Source of the DNA: Sphingomonas sp. 35-24ZXX
Lineage (GTDB): Bacteria; Pseudomonadota; Alphaproteobacteria; Sphingomonadales; Sphingomonadaceae
NCBI RefSeq assembly: GCF_000786215.1
Contig: NZ_JROG01000004.1
Coordinates: 620,001 to 684,000 of the forward strand
Direction: 5' to 3'
Length of the DNA stretch: 64,000 nucleotides
Each line of letters begins with the position of its first letter. Position 1 is the first letter of the stretch. The notes below the pieces were generated by a model. The model saw nothing but the letters and a program-made list of their open reading frames with translations, had not been told where the DNA came from and did no database searches. The translations under genes were made by a program, and so were the position numbers. This document shows positions 35,116-43,493 of this stretch, one piece after another.

Positions 35116-37932
35116 ATGAGGAAAATTGTGAAGCGTTTGCTGTGTTCAGCCGCTTTATCGGGTGTTTTTGCGATTGCTCTGATGCCGCAGTCTGCCGTTT
35201 CGCAGGACGCCGATCGCGACAAGGTCGAGAGAGAGCCCGAGATCGTCGTAACGGGCACCTTGGTGCGCGGCATTGCCCCGGCCGGTGCAAGCGTGCTTTC
35301 GACCACCAGCGAGGACATTCAGGCGGTAGGCGCAACGACGACCAACGAGATCCTCCAGACCATCCCGCAACTCGGTGCGTTCAACAACGTGCTGCAGCCG
35401 CTGGCGGTCAGTCCCGAAGTCGCAGTCAACCGGCCCAATCTGCGCGCACTGCCCGGTTTCAACAACGCCGGCGGGTCGACCACGCTGGTCATGATGGACG
35501 GTCACCGCATCGTCGGCATGGGCGTTGCGTCAACCACGCCTGATCCGGACGTCATCCCGCCGGGCGTCATCGCACGGATCGAAATCGTGCCGGACGGCGG
35601 CTCGGCCATCTATGGCTCGGACGCGGTTGCGGGCGTACTTAACTTCATCACCATCGACCGCTTCGACGGCCTCAAGGTCGACGGTGCCTATGGTTTTGCC
35701 GACAACTACTATCGCTGGAATGCCAACGTCACCGGCGGCATCGACTGGGATACGGGTTCGATCTTCGCATCCTATGCCTATGCCAAGTCAGATCAGTTGT
35801 TTGGCCGCGATCGCGACTTCATCCGCCAGTTTCCCGGGCCGGACGGCAGGATTTCGCTGGAATGCGCGCCTGGCAACATCTCGGCCCTCGCTGGAGCCTT
35901 CGCGCCTTCGGGGACAGTCCGCGGCGTCAACGGCGGGCCAGTTACCCAGTGCGACAGCAGCGACTTTGCAACCGTTGTCCCGGCTTCGGAGCGTCATTCT
36001 CTGTACGGTGGCCTGACGCAGGATCTCTCGGACAAGCTGACGATGAAGCTGCGCGGCTTCTACACAAACCGGCAGACACAAATCCAGAACGGGCCTTATC
36101 GCGAATCCCGGGTTGTCGTGCCCGCCTTCTTTGCCGGGACGGCGCAGTCGCTGGGCATTCCGGCCGTAACAAGCCCTTTCAATCCCTGGAACTTCGGCGG
36201 CATCGTGGGCGGCAGGCCGGTGTTTGTGCCCGGCAGCAACAACGGTGTCGACCTGGTGCAGAACGTTTCGTTCCAGTTTGGTCCTAACGACGCATCCGGC
36301 GCGGACATCGAACTGGACACCTGGGGCATAAGCAACGAGTTCGCATACGATCTCGATGGCAACTTCCAGCTGCGCTTTCTTGGCAACTACGGGCAGAGCA
36401 CGACGTCGCTTCGTACCCGCACGGTCAATGATGTTGCACTCGACAATGCCATCCTGGCGGGGCTGTTCAATCCATTCAATCCGGGTTCGAGCAACACAAC
36501 GGCACTTGGCATTATCTCGGACTTCAGCGAGTTCGGCCGAACGCGGCAACGCTTCACCAACGTCCGCGCTATCGTGGATGGTGATCTGTTCGACATTGGC
36601 GCCGGCCCCGCCAAAATCGCCTTCGGCCTGGAATATTACAAAGAAGGTTTCGATTCCCGCCGCGGTGAAGCAGTTCCCGGGTCGGAATTCAGCGGCTCGG
36701 CCGCCCGTTCGGTCGGAACGACGCTCATCGCGCCTGTTCGGGCGCCGGTTCCCCGCTTCAACCTGTCGCGCGACGTGAAATCGGCGTTCGGCGAACTGAT
36801 TGTGCCGCTGGTTTCCAGTGAAAGTGGTTTCGGCATTCGGGTGTCGGCCGCGGGCCGCTATGACGACTACAGCGATGTGGGCAATACCTTCAACCCACGC
36901 TTTGGCGCGACTGTCGATGTGACCGACTGGTTCAGCATCCGCGGGGCTTGGGGCACCAGCTTCAATGCACCCAGCCTTGCCGACAACGAGAATGCCGATG
37001 TGAATGAGCTTTTCACCCTGGTGGGCTCCGCCGCTGGCTTTTTTGCTCCGCCAGCCAGCCTGCAAGCGGCCAACGGCGGGCCTTTCCCGAATTACACCGG
37101 AGGCCTCATCATGGCGATCCGTGGCAATGCGCCCGGGATCGTGCCGCAGGAGGCGGAAACCTGGACTGTCGGCTTCGAAATGGAGCCACCCATTATCCCC
37201 GGTCTTCGCCTCAGCGCCACCTATTACAACATCTCCTACGATAACTTCATTGGACTTGCGCCGTTCGAGAATCCTGCGCTGCTTTATCGCGACTTCGCCT
37301 TCGTCATTGATACCACATTGACCCAGGCCGAACTCAATGCCGCGGTGGCGAATGCTGATGTCTTCAATGGTGTTCCTCCGACAAATCCTTCCACCGTCTA
37401 TGCCCTGTTCGATGCCCGCAAACGCAACTTCGGCGGCTTCAAGCTGGACGGGATCGACTGGCAGGCAAATTATCGGATCAAGACCGGTTTCGGGGCGATC
37501 TTCTTTGACACTGCGGGCACCTATGAGCTCGGCCGCGAACAGCAGAACGTGCCCGGCGGACCTTTTTTTGATCGCCTGTCGGTGAATGCCAACCGTCTGC
37601 GGGCTCGCAGCTCCATCGGCGCGGAGGTCGGGCCGTTCCTCGCCCAGATGGCCTGGAATTTCACCCAGGGTTATGATGTCAGCCCGGCGGTCGGATTTAT
37701 CCCCCAGAACCGTGTCGCGGATTTCAACGTCTTCGACCTGTTCTTCAAGCTCGACGTCCCGGGCGGCGGTATCGCCAAGGACCTGACGCTTACACTGAAC
37801 GTCAACAATGTCTTCGATGCGGATCCGCCCGAGTTTCGCGGCAACATTCCGGTCGGTGGCCAGCAGGGCGTGCCGGCCAACTTCCTGACCATCGGCAGGC
37901 TGGTGCAGTTCGGGATTTCGAAGAAATTCTGA
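35116..37932 (+). CDS. TonB-dependent outer-membrane receptor
   Basis: A 938-residue outer-membrane beta-barrel receptor. It has a signal peptide (MRKIVKRLLCSAALSGVFAIA), a TonB-box-like EPEIVVTGT after it, a plug domain (STTSEDIQAVGATTTNEIL to about residue 180, with PDGGSAIYGSDAVAGVLNFIT) and a 22-strand barrel ending in aromatic FGISKKF. Two ATGs are 6 bases apart; 35116 is chosen because GGGAGG lies 6 bases before it. The gene is divergent from the glycosidases and followed by the PKD lipoprotein, so it likely imports the oligosaccharide they release. Confidence 0.95.
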   Translation: MRKIVKRLLCSAALSGVFAIALMPQSAVSQDADRDKVEREPEIVVTGTLVRGIAPAGASVLSTTSEDIQAVGATTTNEILQTIPQLGAFNNVLQPLAVSPEVAVNRPNLRALPGFNNAGGSTTLVMMDGHRIVGMGVASTTPDPDVIPPGVIARIEIVPDGGSAIYGSDAVAGVLNFITIDRFDGLKVDGAYGFADNYYRWNANVTGGIDWDTGSIFASYAYAKSDQLFGRDRDFIRQFPGPDGRISLECAPGNISALAGAFAPSGTVRGVNGGPVTQCDSSDFATVVPASERHSLYGGLTQDLSDKLTMKLRGFYTNRQTQIQNGPYRESRVVVPAFFAGTAQSLGIPAVTSPFNPWNFGGIVGGRPVFVPGSNNGVDLVQNVSFQFGPNDASGADIELDTWGISNEFAYDLDGNFQLRFLGNYGQSTTSLRTRTVNDVALDNAILAGLFNPFNPGSSNTTALGIISDFSEFGRTRQRFTNVRAIVDGDLFDIGAGPAKIAFGLEYYKEGFDSRRGEAVPGSEFSGSAARSVGTTLIAPVRAPVPRFNLSRDVKSAFGELIVPLVSSESGFGIRVSAAGRYDDYSDVGNTFNPRFGATVDVTDWFSIRGAWGTSFNAPSLADNENADVNELFTLVGSAAGFFAPPASLQAANGGPFPNYTGGLIMAIRGNAPGIVPQEAETWTVGFEMEPPIIPGLRLSATYYNISYDNFIGLAPFENPALLYRDFAFVIDTTLTQAELNAAVANADVFNGVPPTNPSTVYALFDARKRNFGGFKLDGIDWQANYRIKTGFGAIFFDTAGTYELGREQQNVPGGPFFDRLSVNANRLRARSSIGAEVGPFLAQMAWNFTQGYDVSPAVGFIPQNRVADFNVFDLFFKLDVPGGGIAKDLTLTLNVNNVFDADPPEFRGNIPVGGQQGVPANFLTIGRLVQFGISKKF

Positions 37933-37953
37933 ATGGTTATCTCCAGAACAAAC

Positions 37954-37984
37954 GGGCGGGCGTTCGCTGGTCGAACGCTCGCCC
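37954..37984 (+). terminator. Strong hairpin between receptor and lipoprotein genes
   Basis: Arms GGGCGGGCGTTCG (37954-37966) and CGAACGCTCGCCC (37972-37984) pair over 13 positions, one a G-U, around a CTGGT loop. No U-tract follows, so it may be an mRNA-stabilising or partial-termination hairpin rather than a full terminator. It sits 21 bases after the receptor stop and 35 bases before the lipoprotein start. Confidence 0.6.
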
Positions 37985-38018
37985 AATCATTTGCTTCGGA
38001 CAAGGATGGGAGCCAAGG

Positions 38019-40187
38019 ATGATGTCGAGCCGGATTCTTCGAGCCGCAGCAATGGCGAGCATGGCGTGCCTGGCCGCGGCTTGCACCACGGTGGAGGACG
38101 CAGGTGGGAGCGTTGCATCGGTGACCGGCACGGCACGGCCTGAAATCAAGCCGATCGATGCGACCGGCTTTGCCACGACGGACGCATTGTTTGCGAAGCC
38201 GTTCATCGATGTGCAGGAATGGCGTTCGGCGCCGGTGCCGCACTTCTATGTTCATGGCGGCTTCGAAGGGACCGCAACACGCTTCTCTTATTACTTCCCG
38301 TTGGCAAAGGACTATCAGGGACGCTTTTTCCAGCATGTCACCCCCGTGCCGGACAGCGAAAATCTTGCGCAGAAGATGCCTGAAGGCAAATTCAACAAGA
38401 TCGGTTTTGCCGCCGCTAGCGGTGCCTATTTCGTCGAGACCAATGGCGGTGGAAGCTTCGACATCACCAAAGGTTCGCAGGCGCTCGCCGATCCCACCAT
38501 CACGGCGTTTCGCGCCAATGCCGCGGCAGCGCAGTTCTCGCGCCACGTGGCAGCGCAGGTCTACCCCGGCAGCAAGCGTCCCTATGGCTATGTCTATGGC
38601 GGCTCGGGCGGTGCATTCCGCACCATCGGCAGTCTCGAAAGCACAGAGGGCGTCTGGGATGGGGGCGTGCCCTATGTGAACGGGTCGACCATGGCGATCC
38701 CCAACATGTTCACCGTCCGCATGCAGGCACTCCGCGTGCTGCGCGACAAGTTTCCGCAAATCGTCGATGCGCTGGAACCGGGCGGCAGCGGCGATCCCTA
38801 TGCGGGCCTTACCCCTCACGAGAGCGAGGTCCTGCGCGAGGCCGAGAAGATGGGCTTTCCGATGGAAAGCTGGTTCGGCTGGCGAACGATGGGCCTGCAC
38901 GGCTTTGCCGCGCTCTATGGCGGCGTATCGATGGCGGACCCCAGCTACTTCACTGATTTCTGGACCAAGCCGGGCTATCTCGGACACGACAGGCGCGACC
39001 TGTTCAAGGAAGACCGGCTCCAGCATACCAGCACCATCGCCGATATCGTCACCGTCGGCGAAGCGGCCGCGATGGGGATCGATTCCAATCCCTTCAGCGA
39101 AACCAGCCGTGGCGGGGTCGACAATGCCTTCATGCTACCGGCCGGCGCAGACCCAGACCAGATCGTCGGCCTCCGCCTCGCCGAAGCGCCCCGCCAGACC
39201 TACTTCCTCGGCGGCGAGCTGATGGTCCAGAGCGGCGCGCTGGCCGGACAGCGCGTGTTTCTGGACAAGATCCGCGGCGACATGATCCTATTCGGTGTAA
39301 CCGAGCCGAAGCAGATCGCGAAGCTGGCCGTAGGCGACACAGTCATGGTCGACAATTCGAATTTCCTCGCCATGGAGAGTTACCACCGCCATCAGGTGCC
39401 AGGATCGGACTTTCCGGTGTGGGACCAGTTTCGCGACAAGGCAGGCCAGCCGATCTATCCGCAGCGCCCATTTCTTGTCGGCCCGCTCTTCGTGCGTTCT
39501 ACGGCGGGCACGACGCTGACCGGCAATGTCGGCAGCGAAAAGGTGGTTCTTGCCGCCTCGCTTTGGGACCGCGAGGCGATGCCGTGGCAGGCCGACTGGT
39601 ATCGCCGCAGGGTCGTAGCCAATGCCGGGGGCACGGACAATGTCCGCCTATACTTCACCGAGCACGCCCTTCACGGCGACGAGCCGGACAACGAGGATCC
39701 GAGCAGGATCGTGTCCTATCAAGGGCCTCTCCAGCAGTCGCTTCGCCTGCTGGCTGACTGGGTCGAGCACGGCAAGGTGCCGCCCGCCAGCACTGGGTAC
39801 ACCATCGCCGATGGCCAGGTGCTTGTTCCCGGCGGCGCTGTCCAGCGCAACGGCATCCAGCCAGTCGTTTCGCTGACGGCCAATGGTTCCTCGCGGGCCG
39901 AGGTAAGGGTAGGTCAGCAGGTGCGCTTCGAGGGCAATGTCGTTTCTGCTCCGGCTATCGGTGCGCTGGTTTGGGCCGACTGGGATTACGACGGCGACGG
40001 GACTTTTGTCGATCGCGTGCCCCTGTCGAAAAAGTCAGCGGCGATGGTCAGGGGCACACACCGCTTTGCCACGCCAGGAACCTATTTCGTCACCTTGCGC
40101 GCCATGTCGCAACCACAAGATGCGTTGGGAACGCCTTACGCGGAGCTCATCAACCTTGCCCGCGTACGCGTTGTGGTTTCGAGATAG
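38019..40187 (+). CDS. Lipoprotein hydrolase-like protein with C-terminal PKD domain
   Basis: A 722-residue protein. It starts with a lipoprotein signal peptide and lipobox (LAAAC, lipidated Cys22). The body contains YGYVYGGSGGAFRTIGSLE near residue 190, a GxSxG nucleophile-elbow pattern, and a later HALHGDEPDNEDPSR that could supply the histidine and acid. This suggests an alpha/beta-hydrolase of esterase type, but the family is not recognised. The last 95 residues form a PKD-like beta-sandwich (WADWDYDGDGTF, then HRFATPGTYFVTLRA). It is probably co-transcribed with the receptor and displayed on a membrane, where it may de-esterify or hold a glycan. Confidence 0.7.
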   Translation: MMSSRILRAAAMASMACLAAACTTVEDAGGSVASVTGTARPEIKPIDATGFATTDALFAKPFIDVQEWRSAPVPHFYVHGGFEGTATRFSYYFPLAKDYQGRFFQHVTPVPDSENLAQKMPEGKFNKIGFAAASGAYFVETNGGGSFDITKGSQALADPTITAFRANAAAAQFSRHVAAQVYPGSKRPYGYVYGGSGGAFRTIGSLESTEGVWDGGVPYVNGSTMAIPNMFTVRMQALRVLRDKFPQIVDALEPGGSGDPYAGLTPHESEVLREAEKMGFPMESWFGWRTMGLHGFAALYGGVSMADPSYFTDFWTKPGYLGHDRRDLFKEDRLQHTSTIADIVTVGEAAAMGIDSNPFSETSRGGVDNAFMLPAGADPDQIVGLRLAEAPRQTYFLGGELMVQSGALAGQRVFLDKIRGDMILFGVTEPKQIAKLAVGDTVMVDNSNFLAMESYHRHQVPGSDFPVWDQFRDKAGQPIYPQRPFLVGPLFVRSTAGTTLTGNVGSEKVVLAASLWDREAMPWQADWYRRRVVANAGGTDNVRLYFTEHALHGDEPDNEDPSRIVSYQGPLQQSLRLLADWVEHGKVPPASTGYTIADGQVLVPGGAVQRNGIQPVVSLTANGSSRAEVRVGQQVRFEGNVVSAPAIGALVWADWDYDGDGTFVDRVPLSKKSAAMVRGTHRFATPGTYFVTLRAMSQPQDALGTPYAELINLARVRVVVSR

Positions 40188-40308
40188 AGTTTGTGCCAGG
40201 TGGACAGCCCGGAAGGGTGCCCCATCAGGAGCAAACCGCCAAGGTCGGTAGTGGCTGAGATCTGCGGCCTTTCGCCTCGCCATTGGGGGGCTTTGGCGAA
40301 TGCGCTGG

Positions 40309-41205
40309 CTAGGGTCTCCCGCGATTGTTCCGGCACCCTTCGCCATCTATAGCTAGCGCCCAGCGGGTCGCGCCAGCCAACATGCGCCGGTAGGCAGGTT
40401 CGGCAAAGCTTTCGGCGGTGTGCCCCATCGCCGAGTAAAACACCCGGCCTTTGCCAGCGCACCGCCACCAAGCGATCGGGTGGTCTTTGCCCATGGCGAG
40501 ATTGGTGCCCGTCAGGCTCCCTGGCTTGTAGGTGGTCTCGTCTATGGTCGCGAAGATGGTGACACCGGGCGTCGCGCGCGGCGAGTTATCGAACGAATAC
40601 CATTCGTCCATGCGTATCCATACGCTCGGCAGGTCTTGCGCAGCGGCATGAGTGCGATCCTCGACCGTCACTCTCGCCTGTTGGAACTGCGGATCCATTG
40701 GATGGCCGACGAATTGGGTGCCGATGATGTTCTTGACGTACCAGTCCCAAGCTTGGTGCGAATTATCGCCGGCGGCATGGAGCCCGACAAAGCCGCCGCC
40801 TTGCAACACGAAGGCCTTAAACGCGTCGCGCTGATCAGGCGTGAATACGTCTCCGCTGACATTGTTGAAGATCACCGCATCGAAGCGGGACAGGATTTCC
40901 GGCGAGAAGGCTGCACCATTGTCGGTCTCGAAAATCCCCCAGCCGTTTTCTCGTGCCAGGCGTTCAAACATCTCTTTTGCAGCTGGAATAGCCTCTTCGT
41001 GGCGAAAACCGTTAGTCTTGGAAAAAACGAGGATCGCGGGCCGTGAAATGGTTGCAGGCATGGCAGGGGCAGTGGTTTCGTAGACCTTTACTCCGCCCAG
41101 GAACACGCGTTGGATCGTATCCCAGTTCCGCCACACGGAAAACGCGAGCCACAGCCCCGCGAGCGCGAGCACAATTCCAATCGCCTTCAATACCTTGCGG
41201 ATCAT
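40309..41205 (-). CDS. Membrane-anchored ThuA-like protein
   Basis: A 298-residue protein. It begins with an N-terminal membrane anchor (MIRKVLKAIGIVLALAGLWLAF), followed by a ThuA domain: FSKTNGFRHEEAIPAA, FDAVIFNNVSGDVFT, a GGGFVGLHAAGD loop, a HPMDP segment and a C-terminal GKGRVFYSAMGHTAESF. ThuA proteins have a glutamine amidotransferase-like fold and are often found with sugar-use genes; their reaction is poorly known. ATG 41205 is preferred over one 21 bases upstream because of a GGGGGAAG ribosome site. It converges on the lipoprotein gene. Confidence 0.87.
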   Translation of the reverse strand: MIRKVLKAIGIVLALAGLWLAFSVWRNWDTIQRVFLGGVKVYETTAPAMPATISRPAILVFSKTNGFRHEEAIPAAKEMFERLARENGWGIFETDNGAAFSPEILSRFDAVIFNNVSGDVFTPDQRDAFKAFVLQGGGFVGLHAAGDNSHQAWDWYVKNIIGTQFVGHPMDPQFQQARVTVEDRTHAAAQDLPSVWIRMDEWYSFDNSPRATPGVTIFATIDETTYKPGSLTGTNLAMGKDHPIAWWRCAGKGRVFYSAMGHTAESFAEPAYRRMLAGATRWALAIDGEGCRNNRGRP

Positions 41206-41507
41206 GCCTGCTTCCCCCCTGGTCACGCAGACATTCGCACGGCATTCCAGATCCCGCGAAACGCGGTGGCGATATCTGGGCGGCAGGAATGTGTTGCTCC
41301 CTGGTATCAGACTTAGATTACAGCCTTTAGGCGTGCATCGATCTGTGGATAAGCGTGGTCGTTGCCATGTTTAGCTTGCGATCCAAACCAGGCCGATTCA
41401 AGGTCTGCGGGTCGGGGCCTCGGCATGGTACCATGGCACGGTGCCACGAGGTTTTGAATCGCATTCAAACCTGTTATTTTTCAATAACTTGAAGGCAGTT
41501 TAAAAGC
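41206..41507. other. 302-base gap rich in small palindromes, no gene
   Basis: It holds the ThuA promoter side and the 3' flank of tRNA-Gln. Inverted repeats are CATGGTACCATG (41424-41435), TGGCACGGTGCCA (41434-41446) and TTGAATCGCATTCAA (41454-41468). An AT-rich hairpin GTTATT-4-AATAAC (41473-41488) follows, 19 bases past the tRNA end and possibly its terminator. No open frame looks real. Confidence 0.5.
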
Positions 41508-41582
41508 TGGCTGGGGTGGCAGGATTCGAACCTGCGAATGCCGGTACCAAAAACCGGTGCCTTACCACTTGGCGACACCCCA
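41508..41582 (-). tRNA. tRNA-Gln (anticodon TTG)
   Basis: On the minus strand this 75-base stretch folds as a cloverleaf. The acceptor TGGGGTG pairs with CACCCCA. The anticodon stem CCGGT/ACCGG encloses a loop with anticodon TTG, which reads CAA. The T-arm GCAGGTTCGAATCCTGC is perfect. The discriminator is G and the CCA is encoded (41508-41510). It is on the same strand as ilvE, whose coding end lies 120 bases upstream. Confidence 0.96.
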
Positions 41583-41701
41583 ATGCCGAGCTCGCGGCGC
41601 TGTCCTGGCGGTGGGCCGGGGCAGCGCGGGAGCGGCCTATATACGGAAAAGGCGCGGGCCGCCAAGCGCCTTTTTGGGGCGCTGGGGCGCGCGCTGCGCG
41701 A

Positions 41702-42787
41702 TCAGCCGATGCGGTGGACCCAGCCATGCGGATCGGCCGCATCGCCGCGCTGGATCGACACCAGCGCCGAGCGCAGGCTGGCGGTCACGGGGCCTGACTG
41801 GTTGCCCCCGATGGTGAAGCTGCCTTGCGGACTTTTCACCGTGCCGACCGGCGTCACCACGGCGGCCGTGCCGCAGGCAAAGGTCTCGCGCAGCTTGCCG
41901 CTCTCCGCGTCGGCCTGCCACTGGTCGATCGAATAGGGTTCCTCACGCACGGTCAGCCCCTGCGCACGGGCCAGTTCGATGATCGAATGGCGGGTGATGC
42001 CGGGCAGGATCGTTCCGGTCAGTGGCGGGGTGATGATCGAGCCGTCCTCGAACACGAAGAACAGGTTCATGCCGCCCAGCTCTTCGACCCATTTGTGCTC
42101 GGCGGCATCAAGGAACACGACCTGGTCGCAGCCTTGTGCAGTCGCTTCGGCCTGCGCGACGAGACTGGCAGCATAATTGCCGCCGCATTTGGCCGCGCCC
42201 GTGCCACCCGGCGCGGCGCGCGTGTAATGCTGCGACACCCAGATGGTCACCGGCGCGATGCCACCCTTGAAATAGGCACCAACGGGCGAGGCGATGGTGA
42301 TGAAAAGATATTGCTTGGCCGGGCGCACGCCGAGGAACACCTCGCTCGCGAACATGAACGGGCGCAGATACAGCGCGCCGCCATCGACCTTGGGGAACCA
42401 TTGCGAGTCGATCCGCACCAGCTGCTCGACCGATTCGATGAAAAGGTCCTGGGGCACATCGGGCATCGCCATGCGTGCAGCGGATTCGTTGAAGCGGCGG
42501 GCATTGGCATCGGGGCGAAACAGCGCGGTGCTGCCATCGGACAGCTTGTAGGCTTTCATGCCCTCGAAGATTTCCTGCGCATAGTGCAGCACCGACGATG
42601 CGGGATCCATCGGGATCGGCGCACGCGCGGTCACCTTGGCATCATACCAGCCGCCCATGTCCGCGTCATAGCGCACCACCACCATGTGATCGGTGAACAG
42701 CTTGCCGAAACCCGGATCGAGCAGCGCGGCATCGCGCGCGTCCGCAGGCGTGGGATTGGTGGTCGGCTCGATGGCGAAGGGCAGCAT
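41702..42787 (-). CDS. ilvE: Branched-chain amino acid aminotransferase
   Basis: A 361-residue fold-type IV PLP enzyme that transaminates leucine, isoleucine and valine with 2-ketoglutarate. The PLP lysine is K200 in GAAKCGGNYAAS. HYAQEIFEGMKAY near residue 69 and the C-terminal ETFACGTAAVVTPVG are typical of BCAT group II. ATG 42787 is preferred over one 21 bases upstream because of an AGGGGA ribosome site. It diverges from the MarR gene. Together with leuC and leuD further right it covers part of leucine synthesis. Confidence 0.95.
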   Translation of the reverse strand: MLPFAIEPTTNPTPADARDAALLDPGFGKLFTDHMVVVRYDADMGGWYDAKVTARAPIPMDPASSVLHYAQEIFEGMKAYKLSDGSTALFRPDANARRFNESAARMAMPDVPQDLFIESVEQLVRIDSQWFPKVDGGALYLRPFMFASEVFLGVRPAKQYLFITIASPVGAYFKGGIAPVTIWVSQHYTRAAPGGTGAAKCGGNYAASLVAQAEATAQGCDQVVFLDAAEHKWVEELGGMNLFFVFEDGSIITPPLTGTILPGITRHSIIELARAQGLTVREEPYSIDQWQADAESGKLRETFACGTAAVVTPVGTVKSPQGSFTIGGNQSGPVTASLRSALVSIQRGDAADPHGWVHRIG

Positions 42788-42837
42788 GTCATCCCCTGAA
42801 AACTGCAAGGCTTATCGGTGGTCATCCGGCCCGGTTC

Positions 42838-42897
42838 GTTGACCTTGCTGCAACGCGGGCTTGCCAAGACCTAATCGCGCTGGCAATCAAGGTCAAC
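42838..42897. promoter_or_regulatory. Long-spaced inverted repeat between ilvE and marR
   Basis: GTTGACCTTG (42838-42847) and CAAGGTCAAC (42888-42897) are exact 10-base inverted arms 40 bases apart, filling most of the 110-base divergent gap. The right arm abuts the marR ATG. Each arm contains TTGACC, a -35-like hexamer facing inward. It may be a pair of regulator half-sites or two overlapping promoters. Confidence 0.4.
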
Positions 42898-43404
42898 ATG
42901 CCTGTCCCATCTTCCCCCTCGGCTTCCGCGCTGTTCCTGCGCGAGGATGAAATCCGCCACGGTGTCGAGCTGCTGTTCTTCGGCTACACCCGGCTGACCA
43001 AGTCGATCGACGATCAGCTTGCGGTGCAGGGGCTGGGCCGCGCGCACCACCGCGCGCTGTATTTCATCGCGCGCAACCCCGACTTGACCGTCAGCCAGCT
43101 GCTGCGGGCGCTGGCGATCACCAAGCAGTCGCTGGGCCGGGTGCTCACCGAGCTGCAGCGGCGCGACCTGATTGAGACTCGCAGCGGCGAGACCGACCGG
43201 CGGCAGAAGCTGCTGCGGCTGACCGCGGCGGGGGCTGCGCTCGAGTCCGAGCTGTTCGATGCATTGCGCAGCCGTCTGTCGCAGGCCTATCGCCGCGCCG
43301 GGCAGGAATCGGTGACCGGCTTCTGGCGCGTGCTCGAAGGGCTGGTGCCCGATGCGGACCGCGCGCTGCTCGCCGAGCTAGGCAGCGAGCGTCGCCCCGG
43401 CTGA
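42898..43404 (+). CDS. MarR-family transcriptional regulator
   Basis: A 168-residue regulator with a winged helix: LTVSQLLRALAITKQSLGRVLTELQRRDLIETR (recognition helix around residue 85), then the wing SGETDRRQKLLRLTAAG. It has the DxR-like DRRQK wing tip typical of MarR proteins. No ribosome site is visible because the ATG abuts an inverted repeat. It lies upstream of, and on the same strand as, an acyl-CoA oxidation operon, which it likely controls through the palindrome at 43401. Confidence 0.92.
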   Translation: MPVPSSPSASALFLREDEIRHGVELLFFGYTRLTKSIDDQLAVQGLGRAHHRALYFIARNPDLTVSQLLRALAITKQSLGRVLTELQRRDLIETRSGETDRRQKLLRLTAAGAALESELFDALRSRLSQAYRRAGQESVTGFWRVLEGLVPDADRALLAELGSERRPG

Positions 43405-43416
43405 CATTGATGTCAG
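43401..43416. promoter_or_regulatory. MarR operator candidate
   Basis: CTGACATTGATGTCAG has perfect 7-base arms around a TG centre. It overlaps the marR stop codon and lies 78 bases upstream of the NADP-dependent oxidoreductase gene. Size and symmetry suit a MarR dimer, and the regulator gene is directly beside it. Confidence 0.55.
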
Positions 43417-43493
43417 CATTTCTGCTTTGCTAATGGTATCGGTTATGCAATCAAGCCTGCAGCGATAACACAGGCAGGAGCGGATCGAGGGTC

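Noticed and set aside
41508-41582. tRNA end as a phage attachment site
   Set aside because: No duplicated tRNA 3' segment or integrase in the window; palindromes beside it are more simply terminator or operator sequences.
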